DNA of 64,000 nucleotides from Knoxdaviesia capensis (Eukaryota; Ascomycota; Sordariomycetes; Microascales; Gondwanamycetaceae): the NCBI GenBank assembly GCA_001510575.1, contig LNGK01000005.1, forward strand, positions 3,410,574 to 3,474,573. The letters are read 5' to 3'. The notes under the pieces were generated by a model that ran no database searches, was not told where the DNA came from, and saw only the letters and a program-made list of their open reading frames with translations. Of this stretch, positions 34,637 through 45,992 are shown one piece after another. Made by a program: the position numbers and the translations under genes. Each line of letters starts with the position of its first letter. Within the stretch, counting starts at the first letter, position 1.

Positions 34637-36348
34637 TGTGATCGGCATAGGTGAGAGAGCCAGGGAGAGTGAGAGAGTGAGAAAGTGAGGGGTGAAGTTG
34701 TGACAACAAAAGATTCCGGACTGGAGCCGGCAGTGCGGCCCATTCGATCGGGATGTCGGAGCCGGATAGAAACAAGGTCCCGGATATGGAGATGGAGGAC
34801 GTCGTTGTTCTCGGATGACTGAAACACACCCCCGTTTTGAAATCCTCCGCCTGCACCGATCGAGAAAGCCGACGAAGAGCAGAGAAGATATTTATGAGTG
34901 TGTGATCTCGGCGTATACCTCGCAAGGAATTGAAGAAGAAGTGCAGTTAGATACACCGCAGAGGTCGGGTGTTGGAGAGAATATTAAAAGGTCTAGATGT
35001 GTTCGAAGCGGGTCAGTGATATGCCGGATAGATGCATAATACTGAAGTAACGGGAAGGGAAACAAACCAAGAGGGAAATTGGGAGAATGAAGGGACTCTG
35101 CAATTGAAAACGAAGAAGGCTGATTAGAGATAATCAACAAGGACGAATAACAAAACAGAAGAGAATAACAGTTGAAGTTGAAGTTGTTGGCGGAAGAGTG
35201 GAAAAGAGAGGGAAAAAGTCTAAGCCGAAAATAGAGGGAAAAAGGGTACAAACGTTGGCCTCTAACGCCGCCAAAAACGTGACTTTTGCAAGTACCTTCC
35301 ACATCCATCTAAACCGGGCTGTACACTTGTACCGAACATCACGAGGAAAAATAATAACACACAAATATAGATAAATAAGAAAGCTCACCAGAATTGAGAG
35401 TTGGAGAGAGGAGAAACGGAATTTCCAGAGAGAAAAAAATCAGAGAAACTCCGAAAACTCGGCGTCGAGGAGCGAGATCTCGAAGTTCAAAGAACCAATG
35501 CGGGCTGTGTGGAAATCGATATCGAGGGTAACACGTTGAAGAATCAGCGGCAGTTCTTTATGCTCAAGGAAAAACTGACTGGGTCACGGAAAATAGAAGC
35601 AGAAGAAGTTCGATTGATCAAGGGAAAGAAGAGAGAGGAAAAAGAAGAGAATCCAAGTCTGGACTTCAAAACACACACTCAAAAATCACAGGAAAAAGCA
35701 AGATGCCGTGATATGTACAAAACACTGGCTTATACCGGACTGGGAATTCCAACCACTAAGAAAAATCGACTATTGGGGGGGCTTTTTCTTTTCTTTTGCT
35801 ACTGTAGTTTTATCGCTTTCCACGTGATGCTCCACGTGATGGGACGATGAAGGGCGTATTTGCGCGTCTAGGGGCGGGTGGACGAGACGATGATCCGAAG
35901 ACTATACCGAGATATGCCAATACATTTTTTATCTCTGTTCTCACTTATCGCGGGATCGAACTTGCGGCGGATTGTTGACTCTGGAGATTGTGTGGTTGTG
36001 GCGTTTGCTGGGTCGGAGAACTGTCGGGTGGGGGACGAAACCGAATATCACCGCACGGGTTCCCGGACTTCTCTGCCTTCAAGTCTTAACGACATCTCGA
36101 TTCTCCAGAGATATGAAAAGAACACTGCGGAACAATTCGATGAACTCTTAGATATCACTCCACGACACCTTCATATGCCTCGAGGGAGCCACGAATATGC
36201 CAACCGACCGAAAGGTATATTACAACGCTTATATACAGCACGACCGTTGCGCCTTCGTCTAGAAGAAAAACAAAAGAAAGACAAATATAAGAATGTATAT
36301 GTCCGAAGTAGTGTCGGCAAACCACAGAGAGTTTCGGAGGGTATCACA
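34637..36348. other. Intergenic region upstream of the LSD1-type gene
   Basis: 1.7 kb. Minus-strand CT-rich leader directly before the demethylase start (34640-34700). A purine-rich plus-strand open frame at 35401-35850 is not recognisable as a protein. No other gene seen. Confidence 0.45.
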
Positions 36349-38709
36349 CTACTCGGTCGTCGATCGCGGGGCCGCCGCCGGTTCCTTCGCATACGAGCCC
36401 GTCTCCAGCGCCGCATCCATGATGCGGCTTCCGTTGATAATCGACGTCGTGCAGATAACGATGTTCCGGCGATCTAGACATTCCAACCAGTATCTCGATG
36501 GTTAGTAACCCGTAGCATCAAGCGAGACTAAAACGGAAGAGAGACAAATTGGAGATACTCACCCTCCTCCTGCTTAGCGATGAACCGCAACGCCGCAATC
36601 TCCGCAAACGTCACACCGCCGACAAACACCACAAACACCGTCTGCTTCTCGCCGCCGCCGCCGCCCGAGAGCAGCGCCCGCGCCTTGACCGCCTTGTCCT
36701 CGCCCTTCTGCAGCTCGTACACCGTCGCCCCGCGCACATGGCGCACCGCTGCATCGAACCCGTGCCAGCCCTGGTTGGTCACGCCCGCCGCGGTGGCTGC
36801 TGCTGCCGCCGCGGCTTGGGCGCCCGAGCCGTTGGTGCCGGGGCCGGCAGCAGAGCCCGCGGGCGCTGCGCCGGCTCCGCCGTTGCCCTTGGTGACGGAG
36901 AGCAGGTACTGCTTCTGCAGGACGCACTGCACCAGCCGCACCGAGAGCGGCGCGTACCCGCTGTACACGTAGGCAATGTCGTTCGGGTCGTCCTCTTGCA
37001 CCTCGTCGACAATCAGCCGCAGCTGGCGCCGGAGATACGTGTAGTTGGTCTTGTCGCCGGCGTTGCTGACACCGCCCGGCATCGGGATCACTCCAGCGAG
37101 CGGGGATGCCCGCGAGAGGAACAGCTGTAGCTTTTCCAGGTTTGCCAGCGTCAGCAAGTGCTGAAAGCCGTAGCCCTGCAGCACCAGCCGACGGAACTGG
37201 TCAAAGTCCTTGGTGGGGATTCCGCCCGAGATGCACGAGTACAGGCACAGTAGACGCAGCACCTCGCGGATGGGCGCATCGCGCGCCACCAGCTCCTCGA
37301 TACCGTCCGACTGCGACGACGGGTCCGCGCCAGCCGCGAGGTTCTGCTGCACCTCCAACAGACCCTTGAACAGGTCCGACCGCGTGTGCTTGATGATTTC
37401 CTCCGCCAGACTGCTGTGGATGCGCAGGCTCTGCTGCTCCGCCTGGATGGCTGGCAGGTTTCCAACAAACTCGCGCAGCTCGGCCAGCGACTGTGTGCTC
37501 TGCCGCGTCTCGTAGTCCTTCTGGATCTTCTGCAGCCGCCGCGCCACTTTGTTCAGCAGACTGCCGACAATGGCAAAGTTGGTGTCGCGCAGCTGGTCGT
37601 ACAGCTTGTCGGACGAGTCCAGCTGGATCGGCCGTTTCCGCGCCTGGGCTGCCGCCGTCGATTGCGAGGTGGTGGCCGTCCCCACCACTGTTGTGTCCAC
37701 CTTGGTCTGGTTGTTGTTGATGCCAAACACCTCGTCGATGAGCCCCTCGTACGTCAGTTGCGTCAGGAGCGGCGTCACGAAGTCGACCTCGCGGTCGATG
37801 ATGATCACGCTCTCGATCGTCGTGCTGGGCGACAGCCCGGCCGCCGCCCCCTCTGATGGATCTTCGCCCGCCAGAGCCTCCTGGCGCATGCGGCCCAGGA
37901 TCTCGGCCACTCGCTTCGCGTTGTCGCCCTTGCCGATTATCCGCGGGAACAGTCCGTGCTTCTGCTGGATCTCCATCAGCGCTCGGGACAGGAGAAACAG
38001 CGGTGTGACGTCTTTCCGCAGATACAAATCCCGGAATGCATCATCGAGCTCCAGTGAGAGCACGTCTCGTTCGAGGGGGAAAAACGTCAACGGGAGCTCA
38101 GACACCATTACGTCGCCCAGAATCCCGGCTTCTTCGAGCAGGTGATCGGCAACCAGCGTGCGCCGCGAAACCCAGAAAATGTGGAATTCGTGGCCAATCT
38201 CGGTTTCTCGTTGTAATCGGCGGACCTGATCTGTGAAGGAAGGGAAAACAAAGTCAGCGCATTATGACGGGAGTGGGACAAGCCGATCGGCACACAGTCT
38301 GTGCATGCTCCCAATACTGAGGAATACAGTTCCAAAGATCCCAACATACCCGCGATAGAATCAACATGGCGGCCACACTCGCCCCGGGCAATGAAGATCA
38401 CATTCCGCTGGCTGGTGTCCACGTTATTGTTTTCCAGAACAAAGAACTTATCGACCCCGTACTCCTGTAACGTCGTGACCTTGACTATTGTGCCAATGGG
38501 CCCAACGAGACTGCGATCGATCACGAGGTTCTTCTTTCCGCGGACCTATACATCATGGAAGAACAGAGCTTTAGCGAATAGTTCCCGTCAACAACAACGC
38601 GCCGTTCCTCCAACAGAAGGAAATAGCTCACTCCTTCCAAGAGGCCCAACAAGCTCTTCCGAGCCTTTTCTCGTAGACTATCCGAGTTGAACTCTGTTCG
38701 ATGCGACAT
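36349..38709 (-). CDS. VPS33: Vacuolar protein sorting VPS33 (Sec1/Munc18 protein of HOPS/CORVET)
   Basis: Binds and templates SNAREs within the HOPS and CORVET tethering complexes at endosome and vacuole membranes. Four exons, 38709-38632, 38545-38350, 38230-36563 and 36473-36349, give 688 residues. Seen: N-terminal LREKARKSLLGLLEG, VRGKKNLVIDRSLVGPIG; then FHIFWVSRRTLVADHLLEEAGILGDV; FFPLERDVLSLEL with YLRKDVTPLFLLSRALMEIQQKHG; the SM-family core TIESVIIIDREVDFVTPLLTQLTYEGLIDEVFGI; and GGVTFAEIAALRF before the last exon, which encodes NIVICTTSIINGSRIMDAA. A low-complexity Gly/Ala insertion (GNGGAGAAPAGSAAGPGTNG and following poly-Ala) lies in the C-terminal third. Splice phases are consistent. 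It lies downstream of and on the same strand as the UBE2W-type gene. Confidence 0.95.
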
Positions 38710-39564
38710 GGTGAAGGTTGCGCGTCGTCGGCGTTGGGCCGTCGCAGTCTGGGATGGTATGAGGAGAATCTGGAGGGAGTGGATCTAACTAATGCTTCAT
38801 GACCATGGAACGCGCGGAATAGAAGAGACAGGCGAAGAAAGCACAAATCAATTAAATGAGGAGGATCCCCTATATTGACCCCTCCTATTATCACACAGGA
38901 ACTGGAGCATGTGAATGGGGGTATCTTGACTGAAGAACAGAAAATGACGTGGGGAGAAGACTTGTCGCCTAAGCTCGTTTGAAGCTCCCTCCCTCAGTTC
39001 GTTTGATTTGGCGTTTGCTGACAACTCGGTGGGTCCGTGGCACGGGTTAAACCCTAATTCCTGTTATCGTGTGACTGGCTTACAGTGACGACATTCGACC
39101 ACTCAGGGAAGTCTACGGGTATGGCCCTCTCCTCGATACCGAGCAGTTACCACGAGGCATAGGACACAGGCGGTCACAGCACAGGCACGTCCTAGCAAGA
39201 AGCGTATCCAAAGCAATTTATTTCCGTATCCCAATGCCGGGTATTCCATGTGCTCAAAAAACCGGGAGGGACTTGAAAATCCGACACACTGGGGGAGCTT
39301 TCAGTGTCTCGTACAAGAAAAAAGGACAAAACAAGAAAGCAGAGAAGGGGTGTATGTAAAATCAAGACAAAGTGGCAAGCATAAAAGGAAGAAAAAAGTA
39401 TTTGGCTCGTTTAAAGCTAGTACGCTCTCGAAAACAGAAAAGAAAAAGTGTGATGGTCCTTCCCCAGTGAAGATGGGCTGGCTCTAAGACATCCCGTAAA
39501 CAGGGAGTTTCCCGCATCACAAAAGACACGCGCACGCTCGCAGCTCCGAGATGATTGTGGACGT
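38710..39564. other. Intergenic region between UBE2W-type and VPS33 genes
   Basis: 855 bases on the VPS33 5' side. Includes a telobox-like TTAAACCCTAATT at 39047-39059. No gene seen. Confidence 0.5.
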
Positions 39565-40438
39565 CTATACGTTGTTATCGTGATAGAAGAAATCGATGTC
39601 CCGCGGCCGTAGTCGGTTGTTGCGCACGAAATCCTCGTCGCCCTCGGGTCGTTCGCGGCGGGTGTTGCCCGTGAGCATGCTTTGGAGGCTCATGCAAACC
39701 GACTCGACGTTCTGCACGGGCGACCAGCCTTGCTGGCCCAGGAGATCTAAGCAGATGATGCCATTCGAGTAGATATGGGGGTGGATGGGGATCGGGCGGT
39801 CGGCCATCTTGAGGAACGTCACTTCGGGGGGCTCTGTGCAGGAGAAAAAGAAACAATTTTTGTTAGCAGTCGCGTGGAAAGCTGAAAGCAAGGCTCACGA
39901 CGGGAAATGCGTCGCCGGAGAACAGCGGGGATGGTTTGGAGGGGTAGATGGGCGCTTCTGAGAATGTCGACATGGGGCCGTTTCTCAACCGAGTCCAGCG
40001 TCTAGCTTTACATACCGATAGGATAGGACGCAGAAAACTTGAATTTCAACCGGTAGATTTGATTCAAGTATATGGGGTTCTCGTCGAGGACGCGGATATC
40101 CACCAGCCACTCCTCGAAGTCATCGGCGCGAACCAGGTCGATTCCAGGCGGCAATCCGGTTGAGATCTGCGATCGGCGGGAAATGAGGGGAGCACAGTCA
40201 GTTATGGGCCTATCAGAACAGCAAGAGATAGTGTAACACATAAGAAGACAGCTAGGCTGGCGACTTTCGGATTATCCCCCTTCGCCGTCCATCCTGGTGG
40301 AGGCGAGAGGATCTTGAGGTATGAAAGGGCAAACAGAGGGAACGAGGAGGGGGAAATAGCAGAAATTAGAGGATATCACAAAGCAAGACGTACAGTTTTC
40401 AGCTCTTTGCCCAAGCGTTTTGCCGCAAAGGAAGACAT
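39565..40438 (-). CDS. Ubiquitin-conjugating enzyme E2, UBE2W type
   Basis: Carries ubiquitin as a thioester for transfer; UBE2W enzymes are known to modify the alpha-amino group of disordered N-termini. Exons 40438-40394, 40166-40016 and 39833-39565 give 154 residues, close to human UBE2W. Seen: N-terminal helix SSFAAKRLGKELKT; IYRLKFKFSASYPIEPPEVTFL; and the active site HPHIYSNGIICLDLL, in which His replaces the usual Asn of the HPN motif, as in UBE2W, with Cys as the catalytic residue. The C-terminus keeps RPRDIDFFYHDNNV, matching the WWYHDD-type tail of the subfamily. All three introns' phases agree. It diverges from the CaMK gene at 43179 and precedes VPS33. Confidence 0.92.
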
Positions 40439-43178
40439 TGTGAAAGGAGGATGGTGTGGGGCTTGAAGGTCGTTGGAGGTTGCACGTAGAAAAGTAGAAG
40501 AAAAAGATAGGTTGAGAGGAAGAAGAATGTTTAGCTAGACGTCATAAACAGAGAGAAGTTATTGATATGCAGATCGTGCATGGCAGGCTTAATAGATATT
40601 AAGTAATTTAGGGTTTAGTGCTAGTATAGGAGCTGAGTCGGAACAAAACATAACAAAAATATAGCAGAATCTATAAGAGGAAAAATCAATATTGAAAATC
40701 TAGGCCGAGGGGCAGAGCTTCCGGGGGTGATTGAAAGGAAAGAAAGAAATAGAAGGGCTAATAGACAGCTCAGGTGATGTTCTCATTGTGGTGGGCTCTA
40801 GAAATGCCATATTCCCCTCCATATAAGATCATCAAGTTTAGGGTTAGGGCCCTATAAGTACGCAAGGGGCCAGACCAGAGAGGGAGAATCAAAGTCTGCA
40901 CCTGGTTCGAGGATATATAATTTATATACCACTTGATAAAGACCCTAAAGGTTCTCTAGAGCAGAAAGTCACATAATTATTTTTTACTAACCTGACGATA
41001 CAAACAAACTGCAATCAAACCATGGATGTACAGTATACACCTTTAGGGAGAAGGCAGGCGAAGGGACAAGCTCTAGCTAAATATAGAGAGGAAGATGGAT
41101 GGTTGGCGATAAGGTGTCAGATGGCGGCGGTTAAGCCGGCAGCCAAAGACAGTTGCGAAATGCACATTCAGATGAAGAAGACTCATACATTCACCAGAGT
41201 GCACTCACAACACGATGCGGCCTTGACCTGACTCTTGACTGCTTATCTTCACTACACTATACGGAGTATGACGCTACACGGCAATGTCAACGTGCTATTA
41301 TGCTACTGACCGGGCGATCATGTTGGCTGGGGCCGTCCGTAGTAACCAAGCTCAGCCTCACTGGGACAGGTCGGTAATGAACGGAGAGATGGATATACGA
41401 CAAAAGCAAGGACGGGATATCTATTAGCGAGCCTGTCACTCCAGCCACAAATATACGCTCCATCTTCCTTTTTTTTTCCCTTTCCCTCCCTGGTGTCCTC
41501 TTCCGTTCTTCTTATCATGATGGTTGGCTGGTCCCATATTAAATACGCCTTGGAGAAAGACTGTGCAAGAGTACGCAGGTGATGACGATGCTGGTCTAAA
41601 AAAATCAATCTCAGGCAACAGCAAGCCCAGAGCCCAGTCCGGGATTCTCGCCCCAGTTCAGCTGTCCAAGCCACATTCTAACGTAGGTAAGGCTAGAGAG
41701 GCCTATATAGCACAGCGTCGTCCATCGCACCGTGCACCCTTCCTAGACCTGAGTGCTGTTGGAGGGCTGAAACTGAGCACTGTTTGCCGTTTGGTATGGG
41801 AGGATCTCCTAGAATGAATTACCTTGCCGTTCACCCAATCCCACAGTGGCGTTCTGGGCGCTATAGGAGTGGGTTTTGTTCTGTTTGTGACACCCAACAG
41901 TCAACTTGATCCCCGTAAGATGAGCGAAATGAGGGAAAGAAGGCTTTCTCACAGCCCCAGCCAAGAGGTGTCTCTCGGAATCATTAAGCCAGGAAGGAGA
42001 CGAGGTCTGTTATATTAGCGACTCGCGATGAAAATGCCAAAAGAAAACATGCATCTATCGAGAAGAATAGCCGCAATGAACGCCCATGCGTATTCCTCTA
42101 TCGCATATAGCTCGGCTAGTTAGTAGTCGAAGCCTATACGTCCAGCCAGCTAAGCTAGCCGTCCGTTAAAGATGTCTCCTTTTGGGAAAGTGGGACACAT
42201 GAGGAAGGAGGCCACCCACCAGCAACTTGTAGATGTGTGTTCTGGTGAGTGGGGAGGAACGGCGAAAAACGGTACTTTGAGTGAGTTGCTCTTCCGCGAC
42301 TGCCCCGCCATCCCAGCGGGTTGGTTGGTCGCCCCTTACACTTACTTGCAAACTCTGCCCCTCTGTGTACTTCTACAACACTGCTTGAACGTCCGGAATT
42401 ATATGGCAAGTCAAAGTCACTCGGCCAGAGCCGCCAATAATGGCTCGCCCTCCAATTTTGCCCTGCCTCAAAACTCTCCCCTAGGGAACGAAAGACGAAA
42501 AAAAAAAAAAGAAAGCTTGGGCCTGCCATTGTCACTGAGTTTTACTGAGCGGCCGGCCACTCACGCCGGGCTCTAAGCCTTTTCGCTCCCTCTCCTCCTT
42601 CCTTATTATCTTCTCTCATCCCAGCCCTCGCTTGACTCTTCTTCCCTCCCTCTTTGCTTCTTTTTCTTCCTCTTCTTGTTGCGTTCTCTCTTTCTCTCTC
42701 TTGTATCTGTTCCCATTTTCTCATCATCATCAATCCAGTTTCTATCTCTTCTCTCAAACCCTCGTCTCCTTTCTCACCTCAGTCCGTTCCTAAGTAGTCA
42801 AGTCCCCCCACAGCCCATTAACCCTTAAAATCCCGGGTCTCAGCTCTACATATATCCCTATCAAAGCGCCAGCCTTATTCCCCCCATATTACCCTTCTCT
42901 TCACCCGTTGCTTCGTAAACCCCTCCTCGTCTCTCTTTGTCGCATCCGGTCCTCCTTTCTCGCTACTCTCCACATCCGCCACCTAAGATCGCGTCTTGAC
43001 AACCATTCCGTTCCTCGATTACCGGTATATCTTTATTATAGTATCTTACACACAGCCAACGAGGCTTTAAACGCAGTGTCTTGGTCTCACTGAACCTCAA
43101 CTCAGTCGCTTTCTACCCCGCCAAATCTCGACGTTCGGTTCGCTCCTCTAAGACACCATTATATCATATCTAGTCAAC
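40439..43178. other. Divergent intergenic region with relic patch
   Basis: 2.7 kb. From 40500 to 41000 the DNA is AT-rich with TAG-rich words and telobox-like motifs (40608-40616, 40836-40852), resembling old repeat debris. From about 42560 to 42790 it is strongly pyrimidine-rich on plus, as expected for the kinase leader. No supported gene. Confidence 0.5.
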
Positions 43179-44813
43179 ATGAGTTGTATGTCTCGCGGAA
43201 TTGATCTTTTCCCCGGTGTGGCAATTGGTATAACGAAGGCTTATCTTGACGTGTTTTGTGTTCTAACCTTGGATTTTCGCGCTTTTCACAGTCACCGGCA
43301 TGTTGAACAAGCTTCAGGGCCAGCCTGAAAGCTATGACAAGAAGTAAGCAGAAACCTCGATCGCCTGGAATTCTGCTCGCCGCATCTTGCTTCATCCGCA
43401 GAGATCATAAAGCCCTTCTTCAATGGAGTCTAAAGAACCCATCTAACACACATATCGTTACAGGTCAAAGTACAAGTTTGGCCGGACCCTGGGTGCTGGC
43501 ACCTACGGTATCGTGCGCGAGGCCGATTCTCCCGAGGGCAAGGTCGCCATCAAGATCATCATGAAGAAGAATGTCAAGGGAAACGAGCAGATGGTGTATG
43601 ACGAGCTCAAGCTTCTCCAGAGCCTGAAGCACAAGCACATTGTCAAGTTCGTCGATTGGTTTGAGTCGAGAGTATGTACAGCGAGCGGCTCTCATGGTTT
43701 TTCACTTTCCTCTTCTGCGTTTGTTCCCCCTGATCAGCCTTTTTTCTAACTCGCTTCTTCCTTTTCCCTGTTCTCAGGATAAATACTACATTGTCACCGA
43801 ACTCGCCACTGGTGGAGAGCTGTTCGACCGTATCTGCGAACAGGGCAAGTTCACCGAGCGGGACGCCTCGCAGACCATCAAGCAGGTTCTGGGCGCTGTG
43901 GACTACCTGCACGCCAACAATGTGGTGCACCGCGACCTCAAGCCCGAAAACCTCCTTTACCTCACGCGCGAGCTCGACTCCGACCTCGTCCTGGCCGATT
44001 TCGGTATTGCGAAGATGCTCGGAGACAAGGATGAGGTCCTGACCACCATGGCTGGATCGTTTGGCTATGCCGCTCCCGAGGTCATGCTTAAGCGCGGCCA
44101 CGGCAAGCCGGTTGACATGTGGTCACTGGGAGTCATTACTTACACACTCCTCTGCGGATACCCGCCGTTCCGCTCGGAGAACGTGCAGGATCTGATTGAG
44201 GAGTGCACCTCCGGCCAGGTTGTGTTCCACGAGCGGTACTGGAGGGATGTCAGCCAGGATGCGCGCGAGTTTATCCTCGGCCTGCTCCAGCCTCACGCTG
44301 AGCAGAGATGGACGAGCGAGGTATGCACTCTTTGTTTTTTTTTGTCTCCCGTGTTTTCTTCGTGACCCGCATGATTTCTAACATTTCTTTGCTTTCCCCT
44401 CTGAACAGGAAGCCTTGAAGCACCCCTGGCTTAGCGGCGAGACTGCTTCGGATCACAACTTGATGCCGGAGATCAAGGCCTACCTTGCCAAAGCCAAGCT
44501 TCGCCGCGGTATCGAGCGCGTCAAGTTCGCGAACCGTATCGAGGCGCTCAAGCAGCAGGAAGACCCCGAGAACTCGGATTTCGATGTCACCTTTGGGTCG
44601 GACGCCCCCTCGTCAGCACAGTCGTCGGCACGGGGGTCGGCCTCGGCGCTCCCGACCACGGGCGAGAAGCGGACACTGTCGAAGGCCGTCAAGAGCGCTA
44701 TCTTCCGCGAGGTGGTGCTGGCCAAGGTCCGGGAGATGAAGCAGCAAGAAGAGGCCGAGAAGGTGACGGCCCAGGTTGAGGAGGCGGGCCGGCAGAAGAC
44801 TTTCCAGTCTTAG
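43179..44813 (+). CDS. Calcium/calmodulin-dependent protein kinase, CaMKI-like
   Basis: A cytosolic Ser/Thr kinase of the CaMK group. Five exons: 43179-43185, 43292-43343, 43464-43671, 43778-44320 and 44409-44813, giving 404 residues. The first coding exon is only 7 bases, but the donor, branch (TTCTAACCT), acceptor and phase all fit and yield MSFTGMLNKLQGQ. Seen in order: glycine loop LGAGTYGIV, VAIKII with the ATP lysine, VVHRDLKPENLLY, DFGIAKML, a T-loop with a Thr (LTTMAGSFGYAAPEV), DMWSLGVITYTLLCGYPPF, and HPWLSG closing the kinase domain. After it comes AYLAKAKLRRGIERVKFANRIEAL, a basic amphipathic helix fitting an autoinhibitory and calmodulin-binding segment. The Ser-rich tail is variable. 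The physiological substrate is unknown. Confidence 0.94.
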
Positions 44814-45992
44814 GCGTAGTCCCCGTCTTTGCGCCCAAACCGTGGGGTTTCTCCGCGGGACGCCCCCTCTCTTTCTCTTTTTCTTATTTAGGGTTTTCTG
44901 TCTTCGCGGGCTGCCTTGTTAAAAAGGTGATGGTGGCCTATCTTCCGTGATTCCGGCTGAATCTTAGCTGAGCGTTGCCCACTCTCGTCGGTCTCTTTTC
45001 TTTTTTTTTTGTCACGTCGATATGCGCATCATCTGTTCTCAAGGGGTCGAGAGACGGCCTGTGGCTGGCCTCTCTGTTTTTTTTCTCTTGACGTTAATCT
45101 GGGTACACGTCTAATTGCTTGCTCTTTTTTTTTTTTTGGTTCATGCTGAGTTTTTATATTCCAATTACCAACGACAGCTTTTATTCCTGCTTCAGATTGT
45201 GTTACAGCGGTGTTTGTGTTTAGTCGCGGATGTCTGTATGCGAGTCTGTCCCTGGACAGACAACCCCGCACCTCCCAAGCTTTTTCAGCGTGCATTGAGC
45301 TTATGACAATTACAGCTCCAGTGCGAACTTGTTGGTGGGGGAGGCAACATCCAGGCACAGCGTAGTGGAAGTGTTGGGGAGACAGGCCGAGACAGAGGCG
45401 AGTTGTCTAGAATGCGGCAAAGGAACCTGGGAATAAACACAAAACATTTCCAGATTATATTCCAGGACGAGAAAGCAGATATCTATAGATTGAGCGACAG
45501 ATGAATTGTTGGTGATGCAGACATCTTCAAGATCTGATAAGGCGTTGATGAGGGGCATTAGCCACGGATTCTATAGGGGTCAAGCCACAATTCAACATAA
45601 GTTTTCAGTTCAGGCAGGTGCAGTCAGGCGCTGTACCTTCCCCAAGACGGTCCAGTACTTGCCGCTGTAACAGTCGAATGACACTTCCTAATCTAATCGG
45701 AGATTTTTTTAACCCTAGTAGATCGTCATACTTTTTCTGGCTTTCCCCCCAACGAAACGACGACATCCGTTTTTTTCCCTTCTCCCATCAACAAAAAAGG
45801 GATTGGCTTATGAGGATTTTGAAGATATTCGAGTCGATTATATATACTGTTTAATTCCATTCGGTTCCAAGATTTGCATTTTCTTTTGGTATTATTACAC
45901 TCACCGTCTCCGATACCGACGCTAAGCTGTCGGTTCAAGAGAACCCCCGTAAGCTCAACAGCTCTCTTCCCTCCCCAACACATCCAGACACC
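44814..45992. other. Intergenic region between CaMK and questin-oxidase-like genes
   Basis: 1.2 kb. T-rich 3' flank of the kinase gene (44870-45150), then the promoter of the next gene with a telobox-like TTAACCCTAG at 45709-45718. No gene seen. Confidence 0.5.

Noticed and set aside
35401..35850. 149-codon plus-strand frame
   Set aside because: Purine-rich, Lys/Glu-biased, no recognisable family, no splice or promoter context to support it.
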